The notes below the pieces were generated by a model, which searched no databases, was not told the origin of the DNA, and saw only the letters and a program-made list of their open reading frames with translations. A program made the translations under genes and the position numbers. Of a stretch of DNA of 64,000 nt, positions 9,418 to 17,316 are shown one piece after another (within the stretch, counting starts at the first letter, position 1; the number at the start of each line of letters is the position of its first letter). Where the stretch lies: NCBI RefSeq assembly GCF_001428105.1, contig NZ_LMSJ01000034.1:273494-337493 (forward strand). The letters are read 5' to 3'. The DNA comes from Paenibacillus sp. Soil766 (lineage in GTDB: Bacteria; Bacillota; Bacilli; Paenibacillales; NBRC-103111).

Positions 9418-9450
9418 AAAACTCCTTAATCAATAGATTAAGGAGTTTTT
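9418..9450 (+). terminator. Terminator after the 53-residue gene
   Basis: AAAACTCCTTAATC pairs with GATTAAGGAGTTTT around a short loop, with a T5 tail. Its presence supports a transcribed unit upstream. Confidence 0.88.
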
Positions 9451-9515
9451 GTGTTGTCCGCTTTGTGTTACATTTAGAGTGGGAATTATATTAGAAAGTG
9501 GAGGTAGTTCGAAAC

Positions 9516-10238
9516 ATGCTACTGGAAGTTATCGCGACTACGTTGCAAGATGCCTTAAGGGCTGAAGCTGGCGGCGCAGATCGGATTGAACTTGTTGCAG
9601 ATTTGCAACAAGGGGGGTTAACGCCCGATACAGAGCTCGTTAAGCAAATTATAGCTTCCGTGCAAATACCAGTGCACGTTATGATTCGTCCGCATGCTCG
9701 CTCATTTCATATGTCTGAGGCTGATATATCAACCATGCTCGCTTCGATCCAAAGTGCGGAGCAAGCAGGTGCCAACGCTCTTGTATTCGGCATGCTGTCA
9801 CCGGATTTGAAGATAGATCGCCTTCATCTTGAGATCTTGTTGGCGGCTACTACTTTACCGATTACGTTTCATCGGGCCTTCGACGAAATTAAACAACAAG
9901 CAGAAGCTTTGGCACTGCTGATGTCATATCAACAAATTCATTCCGTCCTCACATCTGGAGGCGCCGCAAGTGCACTTCATGCTGTGGAACAGATACGGTT
10001 ACTAACAGCTCTTACCCGCGGTAGTCAATTAAGCGTCTTGCCAGGCGGTGGACTTACGCTTGACAGTTTGGCTTCATTTGTCCAGGCAACAGGGGTACAA
10101 AGCGTCCACCTAGGCACAGCTGTTAGAGAAAATGGAACTGTGAGCGGGCCAGTGGAGGAAGAGAGAGTAAGACAAGCGAGAACCATATTAGATGAACTCA
10201 TTCAAGAATATCCGGAGGGAGGTGGAGGTCACGAATGA
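9516..10238 (+). CDS. cutC: CutC family protein
   Basis: A TIM-barrel protein of the CutC family, historically linked to copper homeostasis, with an unsettled true activity. Family marks are LEVIATTLQDALRAEAGGADRIEL at the N-terminus (seen as two overlapping pieces), DLQQGGLTP, VMIRPHARSF, ITFHRAFDE, LTSGGAASA and LPGGGL. The ATG at 9516 lies 11 bases after GGAGG at 9500-9504; a GTG at 9498 is an alternative. Its stop overlaps the next start as ATGA, so it forms an operon with the SDR gene. Confidence 0.9.
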   Translation: MLLEVIATTLQDALRAEAGGADRIELVADLQQGGLTPDTELVKQIIASVQIPVHVMIRPHARSFHMSEADISTMLASIQSAEQAGANALVFGMLSPDLKIDRLHLEILLAATTLPITFHRAFDEIKQQAEALALLMSYQQIHSVLTSGGAASALHAVEQIRLLTALTRGSQLSVLPGGGLTLDSLASFVQATGVQSVHLGTAVRENGTVSGPVEEERVRQARTILDELIQEYPEGGGGHE

Positions 10239-11221
10239 ACATTCTGATCCTTGGCGGCACCAAATTTCTAGGTAGAGCACTGACGGAAGCGGCAATGGTC
10301 AATGGGCACGAAGTGACATTGTTCCATCGCGGTCTTCATAATGCTGCTGCATTCCCTCAAGTACATCACATTCTAGGTGATCGTAATGGCGACCTGGCTA
10401 AACTGCAGGACAGGGAGTGGGATGCGGTAATTGATACGAGTGGTTATGAGCCGGAGTCTGTAATGGCAGCAACCGATATGTTGAAAAGACAAGCGAAGCA
10501 CTACACATTCATTTCTACCATATCTGCGTATGCGGATCTAAAGCAGGTTCAATTAGATGAAACGGCAGCCGTGTTACAGCTTGAAGAGGCAGCGGATCCT
10601 GGACAGCGCTATGGGGCGCAAAAAGTGGAATGTGAAAAGGTTGTCCAAACGGCATTTTCGAATGGAGCGCTTATCATTCGTCCTGGACTCATCGTTGGGC
10701 CTTATGACGCTTCAGACCGATTCACCTACTGGCCAGCACGGTTACGACGAGGCGGTGAGGTGTTAGTTCCGCTGCCCAAAGAGCGCAAGCTTCAATTCAT
10801 TGACGTACGTGACTTAGCCTCATGGACGATAAGCTTGATTGAACAGGGCATAACAGGAACGATTCATGCGAGTGGAAGCGATTATACGATGGAAGAGGTC
10901 GTTGAGGCATGTAGAACCAAGGACATAGAATCGACGCTTACTTGGGTGACTGAAGAGTTTTTGCTGCATCACAATGTAGGTGGTTGGATGGAGCTTCCAC
11001 TGTGGCTGCCGAGCGACAGCTGGGTAGGTATGTTGCAATTAAACAATGCGAAAGCGTTCAATTCGGGTTTAACGACGAGAGCTCTCGTTGACACGGTGAA
11101 GGATACAAGAGCATGGGATCAAAGTCGTGACCCCGATGTTAAACGGGTAGCAGGGCTGGACCCTGAGAGGGAGGAGCAACTGCTGCTGGCATGGCAGGAG
11201 TGGTTGGCTGGTCAAAAATAA
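10235..11221 (+). CDS. NAD-dependent epimerase/dehydratase (extended SDR)
   Basis: A 328-residue protein whose N-terminus has the Rossmann motif GGTKFLG directly after MNILIL. It continues with HRG near residue 33 and a substrate-binding region (LIIRPGLIVGPYDASDRF). The usual YxxxK of the family appears as YGAQKVECE near residue 127. Such enzymes act on nucleotide sugars or related reductase substrates; the substrate is not evident. It is translationally coupled to cutC. Confidence 0.85.
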   Translation: MNILILGGTKFLGRALTEAAMVNGHEVTLFHRGLHNAAAFPQVHHILGDRNGDLAKLQDREWDAVIDTSGYEPESVMAATDMLKRQAKHYTFISTISAYADLKQVQLDETAAVLQLEEAADPGQRYGAQKVECEKVVQTAFSNGALIIRPGLIVGPYDASDRFTYWPARLRRGGEVLVPLPKERKLQFIDVRDLASWTISLIEQGITGTIHASGSDYTMEEVVEACRTKDIESTLTWVTEEFLLHHNVGGWMELPLWLPSDSWVGMLQLNNAKAFNSGLTTRALVDTVKDTRAWDQSRDPDVKRVAGLDPEREEQLLLAWQEWLAGQK

Positions 11222-11308
11222 TTTGAGTTTTGTCCAATAGGCGGATGCATAGCTGCGAGATTTTGAATATAATGTAAGAGTAAACTCTGAGAAGATGAGG
11301 TGCTGTCT

Positions 11309-11617
11309 ATGTATGATTCCACAGATATTCAAAGTAACAAGGGAATGGCTATTCTTGCGTACATTCTATTTTTCATCCCGCTGATTGCGGCAAAGGAGTC
11401 CAAATATGCTTGGTACCATGCTAATCAAGGACTCACTTTGTTTTTGGCTTGGGTCATTGTGAATGTCGTGCTAGGTATTATCCCGTTCATTGGTTGGATT
11501 CTTCAGCCTATTGCTAACTTGGCTTTGGTGGTTTTGGCCGTGCTGGGTATTGTCGCGGCAGCGCAAGGCCAAGTTAAACCTCTTCCCATTATCGGCAGTT
11601 ATACACTTCTTAAGTAG
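11309..11617 (+). CDS. DUF4870 family membrane protein
   Basis: A protein of about 102 residues with three hydrophobic helices: GMAILAYILFFIPLIA, LTLFLAWVIVNVVLGIIPF, and a long C-terminal one. The YAWYHANQGLTLF motif between helices 1 and 2 is characteristic of DUF4870 proteins. GATGAGG at 11294-11300 sits eight bases before ATG 11309. The function is unknown. Confidence 0.8.
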   Translation: MYDSTDIQSNKGMAILAYILFFIPLIAAKESKYAWYHANQGLTLFLAWVIVNVVLGIIPFIGWILQPIANLALVVLAVLGIVAAAQGQVKPLPIIGSYTLLK

Positions 11618-11633
11618 TACTTACATAATAATA

Positions 11634-11679
11634 AGGGCTGACTACCGTTAGATCATCTACGGTTAGTCAGCCTTTTGTT
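11634..11679. terminator. Bidirectional terminator
   Basis: GGCTGACTACCGT pairs with ACGGTTAGTCAGCC (one bulge), flanked by A-rich sequence on the left and T-rich on the right. It lies between convergent genes and can serve both. Confidence 0.85.
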
Positions 11680-11683
11680 ATTG

Positions 11684-12442
11684 TTAAGCTTCCATAGCAT
11701 TGATGATTTCAGCAATCCGTTGATTCACGTTGTCGGTGATTAAGCCGCCGTGGTAGCAAAGCACTTTTTCAATATCGAATTGCAAAAATTTACGCAATGA
11801 CTGCAAAGCCAATGGATAATCAGAGCAATAAGCAGGGATTGGTCCTTGGAGCTGACCGTTAGCGACAACCATGGAATCCGCGGCGATTAAAGTTTTACTT
11901 TTTTTATGATAGAGACTCATATGTCCTGGCGTATGCCCAGGTGTAAGGATCACAACAATCCCGCCACATCTGTCAATCACCTGTCCATCTTCAAGAAGGG
12001 TGTTAACCGGTGCTTTAGGTGGATTCTCGAGGTTACGTCGAAATGCATCGCGCCACTCTGGGGCTGTGTCCTCAGGTAAATTCGCCATGGCGAGTTCGAT
12101 AGATGCGGGTGTTATTTTAATCAACATCGTATCACCTTGAATATATGGTTTTTCCTGTTCTGTAGCAAAAACTTCAATGTACTGAGAAGATTCTTCGAGA
12201 AGTGAAGGCAAGCCTCCGATATGATCGATGTCCTGATGCGTAAGGATGACAGAATCCAAAGCTGATGCAGCAATGCCTATGTTATCAAATGACTGATGCA
12301 GGAGTGAAAGAGTGCCAGGATATCCGGTATCCACGAGAATAGCGCCATGCTCATCTTCAATTAGTGCAGGGTGTATGACATTGGGTCGGCCCATGATGGT
12401 GACAGATAATTCAAGCGAATAAAGTCCTTCTGAAATTTGCAT
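11684..12442 (-). CDS. MBL-fold metallohydrolase
   Basis: A metallo-beta-lactamase-fold hydrolase of 252 residues. The metal site is complete: LTHQDIDHIGG (HxxxDH), HTPGHMSLY with a ligand His, and the distal CYHGG. The position of the second His is shifted as HQDIDH rather than HxHxDH, a variant found in glyoxalase II- and lactonase-like members. The natural substrate is unknown. It is a single gene; the start ATG is preceded by GGAGGGTT on the minus strand. Confidence 0.88.
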   Translation of the reverse strand: MQISEGLYSLELSVTIMGRPNVIHPALIEDEHGAILVDTGYPGTLSLLHQSFDNIGIAASALDSVILTHQDIDHIGGLPSLLEESSQYIEVFATEQEKPYIQGDTMLIKITPASIELAMANLPEDTAPEWRDAFRRNLENPPKAPVNTLLEDGQVIDRCGGIVVILTPGHTPGHMSLYHKKSKTLIAADSMVVANGQLQGPIPAYCSDYPLALQSLRKFLQFDIEKVLCYHGGLITDNVNQRIAEIINAMEA

Positions 12443-12627
12443 GCGGAACCCTCCAAATTGGAATGATAAGTGTGATAAGGCATGGAAATATCATATCCAC
12501 TGGGTTGTTTTGTGTCAATAAAATATTTTATTATAACACATTAATGGCGAAAAGTCAATGATAAATTCAAAATCAATATGAACCTATATAATTTTGTCCA
12601 AATTTTGATCATCGTGTGAATAAAATA

Positions 12628-12656
12628 TGAACAAAAACAGATTTTTGTGTTATACT
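12628..12656 (+). promoter_or_regulatory. SigmaA-type promoter of the small membrane protein gene
   Basis: TGAACA at 12628-12633, a 17-bp spacer, and TATACT at 12651-12656. The region upstream is strongly AT-rich. Confidence 0.55.
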
Positions 12657-12692
12657 AGTTTTAAAGCACTTACATTTAAGTCAGGAGTTGTG

Positions 12693-12959
12693 ATGATAAT
12701 GTCAAATAGAGCCGTGTCCGTAAATTCCGTAGAGCGTGTTGAACGAGATGTGATGCCGTTAGTGAAATTAATGACTTTTGCTGCGTGGGCGTTGCTTGCT
12801 ATAGGTTTAGTACTTAGCTTGTTTAGTTTAGAAAGCTTCAGCGATCGCAATACAACTTTAATGGTGGGTATTGGGTTCATGGTCGGTAGTGTCCATATTT
12901 ACGTGATTCGTACAGCAATTCACTTGGTACATTCTCGCAATGTTTCCAAAGGTGAATGA
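12693..12959 (+). CDS. Small two-helix membrane protein
   Basis: A hypothetical protein of about 88 residues with two transmembrane helices, LMTFAAWALLAIGLVLSLF and TTLMVGIGFMVGSVHIYVI, separated by a short charged loop. It ends in a basic cytoplasmic-looking tail. AGGAG at 12683-12687 lies five bases before ATG 12693. It is expressed from its own promoter and closed by a terminator, and lies 230 bp upstream of qoxA with no visible link. Confidence 0.65.
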   Translation: MIMSNRAVSVNSVERVERDVMPLVKLMTFAAWALLAIGLVLSLFSLESFSDRNTTLMVGIGFMVGSVHIYVIRTAIHLVHSRNVSKGE

Positions 12960-12987
12960 GAACAAGGGTACGAAGGAATACTATGCA

Positions 12988-13022
12988 AGCCTTTCAAGTT
13001 TACTACTTGAAAGGCTTTTTAC
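12988..13022 (+). terminator. Terminator before the qox cluster
   Basis: AGCCTTTCAAGT pairs with ACTTGAAAGGCT, loop TTACT, followed by T5. Confidence 0.9.
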
Positions 13023-13191
13023 TGTTCATATTTTTACAGCAGAGTCAACAAACGTTCTGTGACATTTGTTTTACATTACTACGTCGAACCGTTGACGTAT
13101 TTGTTAAGTTGACTTTGTGATGGTGAACTTTCATGAACAAGATGATATGGTGATAACAGGTAGGATTTGTTGATTTGGGAGGTTAAAGTGG

Positions 13192-14157
13192 ATGAAGATG
13201 AGAAAGCTTGTACAAGCAGGAATGCTCTTCATGATGGTCGCCATCATCCTAGTACTTTCTGGCTGCAGCCAAGCTATGGTGTTGGATCCGAAAGGACCCG
13301 TTGGTGCAGAGCAGAGAGATTTAATCGTGATTGCAACTATTTTGTGCGGGGTAATCCTCGTTCCAGTTCTTGTGCTTACGGGTTGGATTGTGTGGCGATA
13401 TCGCGATAGCAAAGGCAATAAGGCATCGTATAAACCAAATTGGTCTCACAGTACTTCACTTGAAATCGTTTGGTGGGCTGTGCCGATCATCATTATTGTC
13501 ACATTGGCTGTGATTACGCTGAAGTACACGTACGCTTTGGAGCCGTCAAAACCATTGAAGTCGGATAAAGAACCGATTACTATTCAAGTAACATCACTAG
13601 ATTGGAAATGGTTGTTTACCTATCCGGAGCAAGGGGTTGCTACTGTGAATTATTTGCAAATTCCAGAAGATACACCTATTAAATTCGAACTAACTTCGGA
13701 TGCACCGATGAACTCATTCTGGATTCCGCAATTAGGTGGTCAAATTTATACAATGTCAGGCATGGCGATGACGCTGTATTTGCAAGCAGATGAGATCGGA
13801 CATTATTTCGGTACAGGAGCGAATTTCAGTGGGGAACATTTCGCTGACATGACGTTTGACGTGAATGCTACTTCGCGAGAAGATTTTGATGCATTTATTG
13901 CGAAGACCAAGAAAGTCCCTACGAAATTGACCAAAGAAGGCTACGATGAGTTAGCAATGCCAGGTAAATCTGGTGTGAAATATTTCTCTGAGGTTCCTGA
14001 CGGACTTTTTGAACAAGTGGTAAACAAATATACGAATGGTCAGTCCGTACACAATGGTCACAGTGCTGGTCATGAGAATAAGGATACAAAGAAAGAAAGC
14101 TCCATGGACCATTCGCAAATGCAAATGGATCATAGTCAGATGAATATGTCGAAGTAG
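13192..14157 (+). CDS. qoxA: Quinol oxidase subunit II (aa3-type)
   Basis: The membrane-anchored cupredoxin-like subunit II of a haem-copper quinol oxidase. A lipoprotein signal ends in LSGC near residue 24, followed by two transmembrane helices. The body matches QoxA (LDPKGPVGAEQRDL, TSLDWKWLFTYPEQGV, FWIPQLGGQIY, GEHFADM). The CuA-binding Cys pair of cytochrome c oxidases is missing, which indicates quinol rather than cytochrome c as donor. The C-terminal tail is rich in His and Met (DHSQMQMDHSQMNM), possibly a copper-binding tail. GGGAGGTT precedes the start. First gene of qoxABCD. Confidence 0.94.
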   Translation: MKMRKLVQAGMLFMMVAIILVLSGCSQAMVLDPKGPVGAEQRDLIVIATILCGVILVPVLVLTGWIVWRYRDSKGNKASYKPNWSHSTSLEIVWWAVPIIIIVTLAVITLKYTYALEPSKPLKSDKEPITIQVTSLDWKWLFTYPEQGVATVNYLQIPEDTPIKFELTSDAPMNSFWIPQLGGQIYTMSGMAMTLYLQADEIGHYFGTGANFSGEHFADMTFDVNATSREDFDAFIAKTKKVPTKLTKEGYDELAMPGKSGVKYFSEVPDGLFEQVVNKYTNGQSVHNGHSAGHENKDTKKESSMDHSQMQMDHSQMNMSK

Positions 14158-14197
14158 TTGGATATAGATTAAAGTTTCATGAAAGGGAGATCTGCTC

Positions 14198-16168
14198 ATG
14201 CTGGATAAAATAAAAGAATTTGCATCCGAGTTTTTCGTAACGGGCGATCCAATGATTCTGGGAGCTCAAGTTAGTATTGGGCTCTCATTAGTAGCCATGG
14301 TATTCGTGCTCACCTTCTTCAGAAAATGGGGGTGGCTCTGGCGCGAATGGTTGACAAGTGTTGATCATAAACGAATCGGCATCATGTACATCATCTGTTC
14401 AATTCTGATGTTATTCCGAGGTGGTGTGGATGCGCTTCTCATGCGCGTACAGCTCGCCATTCCGGATAGTCAGTTCTTGCAGCCTGATCATTATAATCAA
14501 ATTTTCACAACACATGGCGTTATCATGATTCTATTCATGGCGATGCCGCTTATGTTCGGGTTATTTAACATTATCGTTCCCTTACAAATTGGAGCACGCG
14601 ATGTCGCATATCCATTCTTGAACTCACTAAGCTTCTGGATGTTCTTCTGGGGCGCTATGTTATTCAACGTTTCCTTCGTGATCGGCGGTTCACCAGATGC
14701 AGGTTGGTTAAGCTATCCACCGCTCTCGGAATTGTCGCATAGCCCAGGTGTTGGACAGAACTTCTATATTTGGGGTATTCAAATTTCCGGTATCGGAAGC
14801 TTGGCAACGGGGATTAACTTCATCGTAACGATTTTGAAAATGCGTACACCAGGCATGAAGTTGATGAATATGCCGATGTTTACCTGGTCCGTTTTTTCTA
14901 GCTGTGTAATTATTATTTTTGCATTTCCGATCTTAACCGTTACACTTGCTCTCCTTTTCCTAGATCGCTTCTTAGGTGCGCACTTCTTCACTTTAGACGG
15001 CGGCGGAAATCCGATGATGTATATCAACTTAATATGGATGTGGGGGCATCCTGAGGTTTATATTGTGGTTCTGCCCGCATTCGGTATTTTCTCGGAAATT
15101 GTGGCAACTTTCTCGAAGAAGAAACTATTCGGCTACAAATCAATGGTCTTCGCCATGCTGATTATCAGCTTATTGTCCTTCTTCACATGGGCACATCACT
15201 TCTTCACGATGGGTTCTGGCGCAGATGTGAATGCCTTCTTCGCCATCAGTACGATGCTAATTGCTATACCTACCGGGGCCAAAGTCTTTAACTGGTTGTT
15301 CACCATGTTCAGGGGTAAAATTCGTTTCACAACACCGATGTTATGGACGATTGCTTTTATTCCATGTTTCGTTGTTGGGGGGATGACTGGGGTCTTGCTA
15401 TCTGTAGCGCCTGCTGATTTCCAGTTCCACAATAGTTACTTCCTGATTGCACATTTCCATCAAGTATTAATCGGCGGTGTCGCCTTCGGTTATTTTGCAG
15501 GTCTCTATTACTGGTGGCCGAAGATGTTCGGCTTTAAGCTCAATGAACACTTGGGCAAATGGGCATTCTGGTTGTGGAACATTGGCTTCTATGTCTGTTT
15601 CATGCCGCAATATTTCCTTGGATTAGACGGTATGACTCGTCGTACGTACACTTATAGCTGGGATATGGGCTGGGGACCGCTAAACGTCGTTTCTACTGTC
15701 GGCGGCTTCTTAATGGGGATAGCTTTCTTATTCCAAGTTTGGCAAATCGCGCACTCCATTAAATTCATTAAAGAGCACAAAGTGTCTGGGGATCCTTGGG
15801 ATGGTCGGACATTGGAATGGTCGATTGCTTCACCTGCTCCGATCTACAATTTTGCCGTGCTTCCTAAAGCGGATGTTGCTGATTCTTGGTGGGAAGAGAA
15901 ACAAGGTACAGTTAAAAAGCAACCCGTACCAACCAGCTATGAACCGATTCATATGCCAAAAAATTCGTCGATTCCATTCATCATGTCGACGCTGTGGTTC
16001 TTCGCGGGCTTCGGTTTCGTCTGGGATTGGATGTGGCTCACGATTCCATCCTTAATCGGTGTTGCCATCTGTATGATAGCTCGTTCGTTCAGTTATGATA
16101 CAGATTACTATATTCCAGCGGATGAAGTGAAAGCCACGGAAGACGCATGGAAAGGAGTGAAGGTGTAA
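14198..16168 (+). CDS. qoxB: Quinol oxidase subunit I
   Basis: The catalytic subunit, with haems and CuB, that reduces oxygen and pumps protons. It has about 14 membrane helices. CuB and the cross-linked tyrosine are in MWGHPEVYIVVLPAFG, the next His pair is in TWAHHFFTMG, and the haem ligands are in IAHFHQVLIGG. The Arg and Asp of the quinol site are present in LFRGGVDALLMR, together with the His in THGVIM, as in E. coli CyoB. The length of 656 residues is normal for this class. GAAAGGGAG precedes ATG 14198. Confidence 0.96.
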   Translation: MLDKIKEFASEFFVTGDPMILGAQVSIGLSLVAMVFVLTFFRKWGWLWREWLTSVDHKRIGIMYIICSILMLFRGGVDALLMRVQLAIPDSQFLQPDHYNQIFTTHGVIMILFMAMPLMFGLFNIIVPLQIGARDVAYPFLNSLSFWMFFWGAMLFNVSFVIGGSPDAGWLSYPPLSELSHSPGVGQNFYIWGIQISGIGSLATGINFIVTILKMRTPGMKLMNMPMFTWSVFSSCVIIIFAFPILTVTLALLFLDRFLGAHFFTLDGGGNPMMYINLIWMWGHPEVYIVVLPAFGIFSEIVATFSKKKLFGYKSMVFAMLIISLLSFFTWAHHFFTMGSGADVNAFFAISTMLIAIPTGAKVFNWLFTMFRGKIRFTTPMLWTIAFIPCFVVGGMTGVLLSVAPADFQFHNSYFLIAHFHQVLIGGVAFGYFAGLYYWWPKMFGFKLNEHLGKWAFWLWNIGFYVCFMPQYFLGLDGMTRRTYTYSWDMGWGPLNVVSTVGGFLMGIAFLFQVWQIAHSIKFIKEHKVSGDPWDGRTLEWSIASPAPIYNFAVLPKADVADSWWEEKQGTVKKQPVPTSYEPIHMPKNSSIPFIMSTLWFFAGFGFVWDWMWLTIPSLIGVAICMIARSFSYDTDYYIPADEVKATEDAWKGVKV

Positions 16169-16782
16169 TGGCGCACACAGCTGCACATAGTAGTCATGGT
16201 CATGAACACGATCATGAACATGATCACGAATCGCTCAAAACGTTCGGATTCTGGATATTTCTAATCACAGACGTTATCTTATTCGGTTCATTATTTGCTA
16301 CCTATATCGTCCTTCACCAGAATACGAATGGAGGACCAACACCGGAAGAATTATTCAAAATGCCGGGCATTATCGCAGAAACCTTCATCTTGCTGACAAG
16401 CAGCTTTACGAGTGGATTAGCTTTGCTTGGTATGCATAAAGGGAACATGAAACAATTGATCGGCTGGTTGATAGTAACCGTGTTATTAGGGGCTTCTTTC
16501 ATTGGGTTGGAGCTCTCAGAATTCATTACCATGGTTAATCATGAAGGAGCAACAATCTCCACAAGTGCCTTTTTATCTGCATTCTTCACTTTGGTAGGTA
16601 CACACGGATTACACGTTTCCGTTGGTCTTATTTGGATGATTGGATTGATCTTTCAATTGAAACGCCGCGGTATCACGACGGTAACAAAACGTAAAGTTAC
16701 GATCATTTCCTTGTACTGGCATTTCTTGGACGTCGTGTGGATCTTCGTATTTACGGTTGTCTACCTCATGGGGGTGATGTAA
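16168..16782 (+). CDS. qoxC: Quinol oxidase subunit III
   Basis: A five-helix subunit III of the haem-copper oxidase. The ATG overlaps the qoxB stop (TAATG). The N-terminus is a striking His/Asp/Glu run (HSSHGHEHDHEHDHES), a potential metal-binding tail. The body begins LKTFGFWIFLITDVILFGSL and includes TSGLALLGMHKG and GTHGLHVSVGLIWM. An upstream ATG at 16147 lies inside qoxB and is less likely. Confidence 0.93.
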   Translation: MAHTAAHSSHGHEHDHEHDHESLKTFGFWIFLITDVILFGSLFATYIVLHQNTNGGPTPEELFKMPGIIAETFILLTSSFTSGLALLGMHKGNMKQLIGWLIVTVLLGASFIGLELSEFITMVNHEGATISTSAFLSAFFTLVGTHGLHVSVGLIWMIGLIFQLKRRGITTVTKRKVTIISLYWHFLDVVWIFVFTVVYLMGVM

Positions 16783-17112
16783 GTGAGCAAACCGCATACA
16801 GAATCTCATAACAATCATGAATCTCATGGATCATTGAAATCGTATATCATCGGTTTTGCGTTATCGATCCTTTTGACCATCATTCCACTTGTTGTTGTAA
16901 TGAACGATATGCTTGGAAGAACAGGTACATTGTTTTTAATCTTACTCATGGCCGTTCTCCAATTTGCTGTTCAGTTGTTCTTCTTCATGCATGTCAAAGA
17001 AGGCGAGAATGCACGGTGGAATATTATGGCGCTGCTATTTGGATTAGTAATTCTAGTAACCATCGTAGGCGGTTCTATCTGGATCATGACCTATAACACA
17101 GTAGCCCATTAA
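16783..17112 (+). CDS. qoxD: Quinol oxidase subunit IV
   Basis: The small subunit IV (109 residues, three helices). The GTG start follows the qoxC stop directly. The N-terminus is again His-rich (HTESHNNHESHGS), and FAVQLFFFMHVKEG is the family signature. Last gene of the cluster. Confidence 0.92.
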   Translation: MSKPHTESHNNHESHGSLKSYIIGFALSILLTIIPLVVVMNDMLGRTGTLFLILLMAVLQFAVQLFFFMHVKEGENARWNIMALLFGLVILVTIVGGSIWIMTYNTVAH

Positions 17113-17132
17113 GTATAAATAGCATAAAATAG

Positions 17133-17177
17133 AAGACGTTCTTTGCCTTATTATAGGGGCTGAGGGCGTCTTTTTTC
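17133..17177 (+). terminator. Terminator of qoxABCD
   Basis: A fifteen-position stem with one mismatch and several G-T pairs, starting AAGACG and ending CGTCTT, followed by T6. Confidence 0.8.
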
Positions 17178-17236
17178 AGTTGATGGCGATCGTCGATTGG
17201 GATGTCGTAAAAAGGGTTGTCTTTCTATTTCGCGCA

Positions 17237-17270
17237 TGATACATTATGTATCAGAGATACTTAATGTATC
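17237..17270 (+). promoter_or_regulatory. Two adjacent palindromes, probable operator pair
   Basis: TGATACATTATGTATCA at 17237-17253 is a perfect palindrome. GATACTTAATGTATC at 17256-17270 is a near copy, with centres 18 bp apart (about two helical turns on the same face). Such pairs usually bind a dimeric repressor. They lie 47 bp upstream of the L,D-transpeptidase start, and no regulator gene adjoins. Confidence 0.6.
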
Positions 17271-17316
17271 ATTCAACTTGTGTGACAAGCTAAATTTATG
17301 AACGGAGAGGAGCCAC

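Noticed and set aside
13090..13140. Rex- or ResD-type site upstream of qoxA (TTGTGA with a distant inverted half)
   Set aside because: The dyad matches only partly and its spacing is wrong for the Rex consensus.
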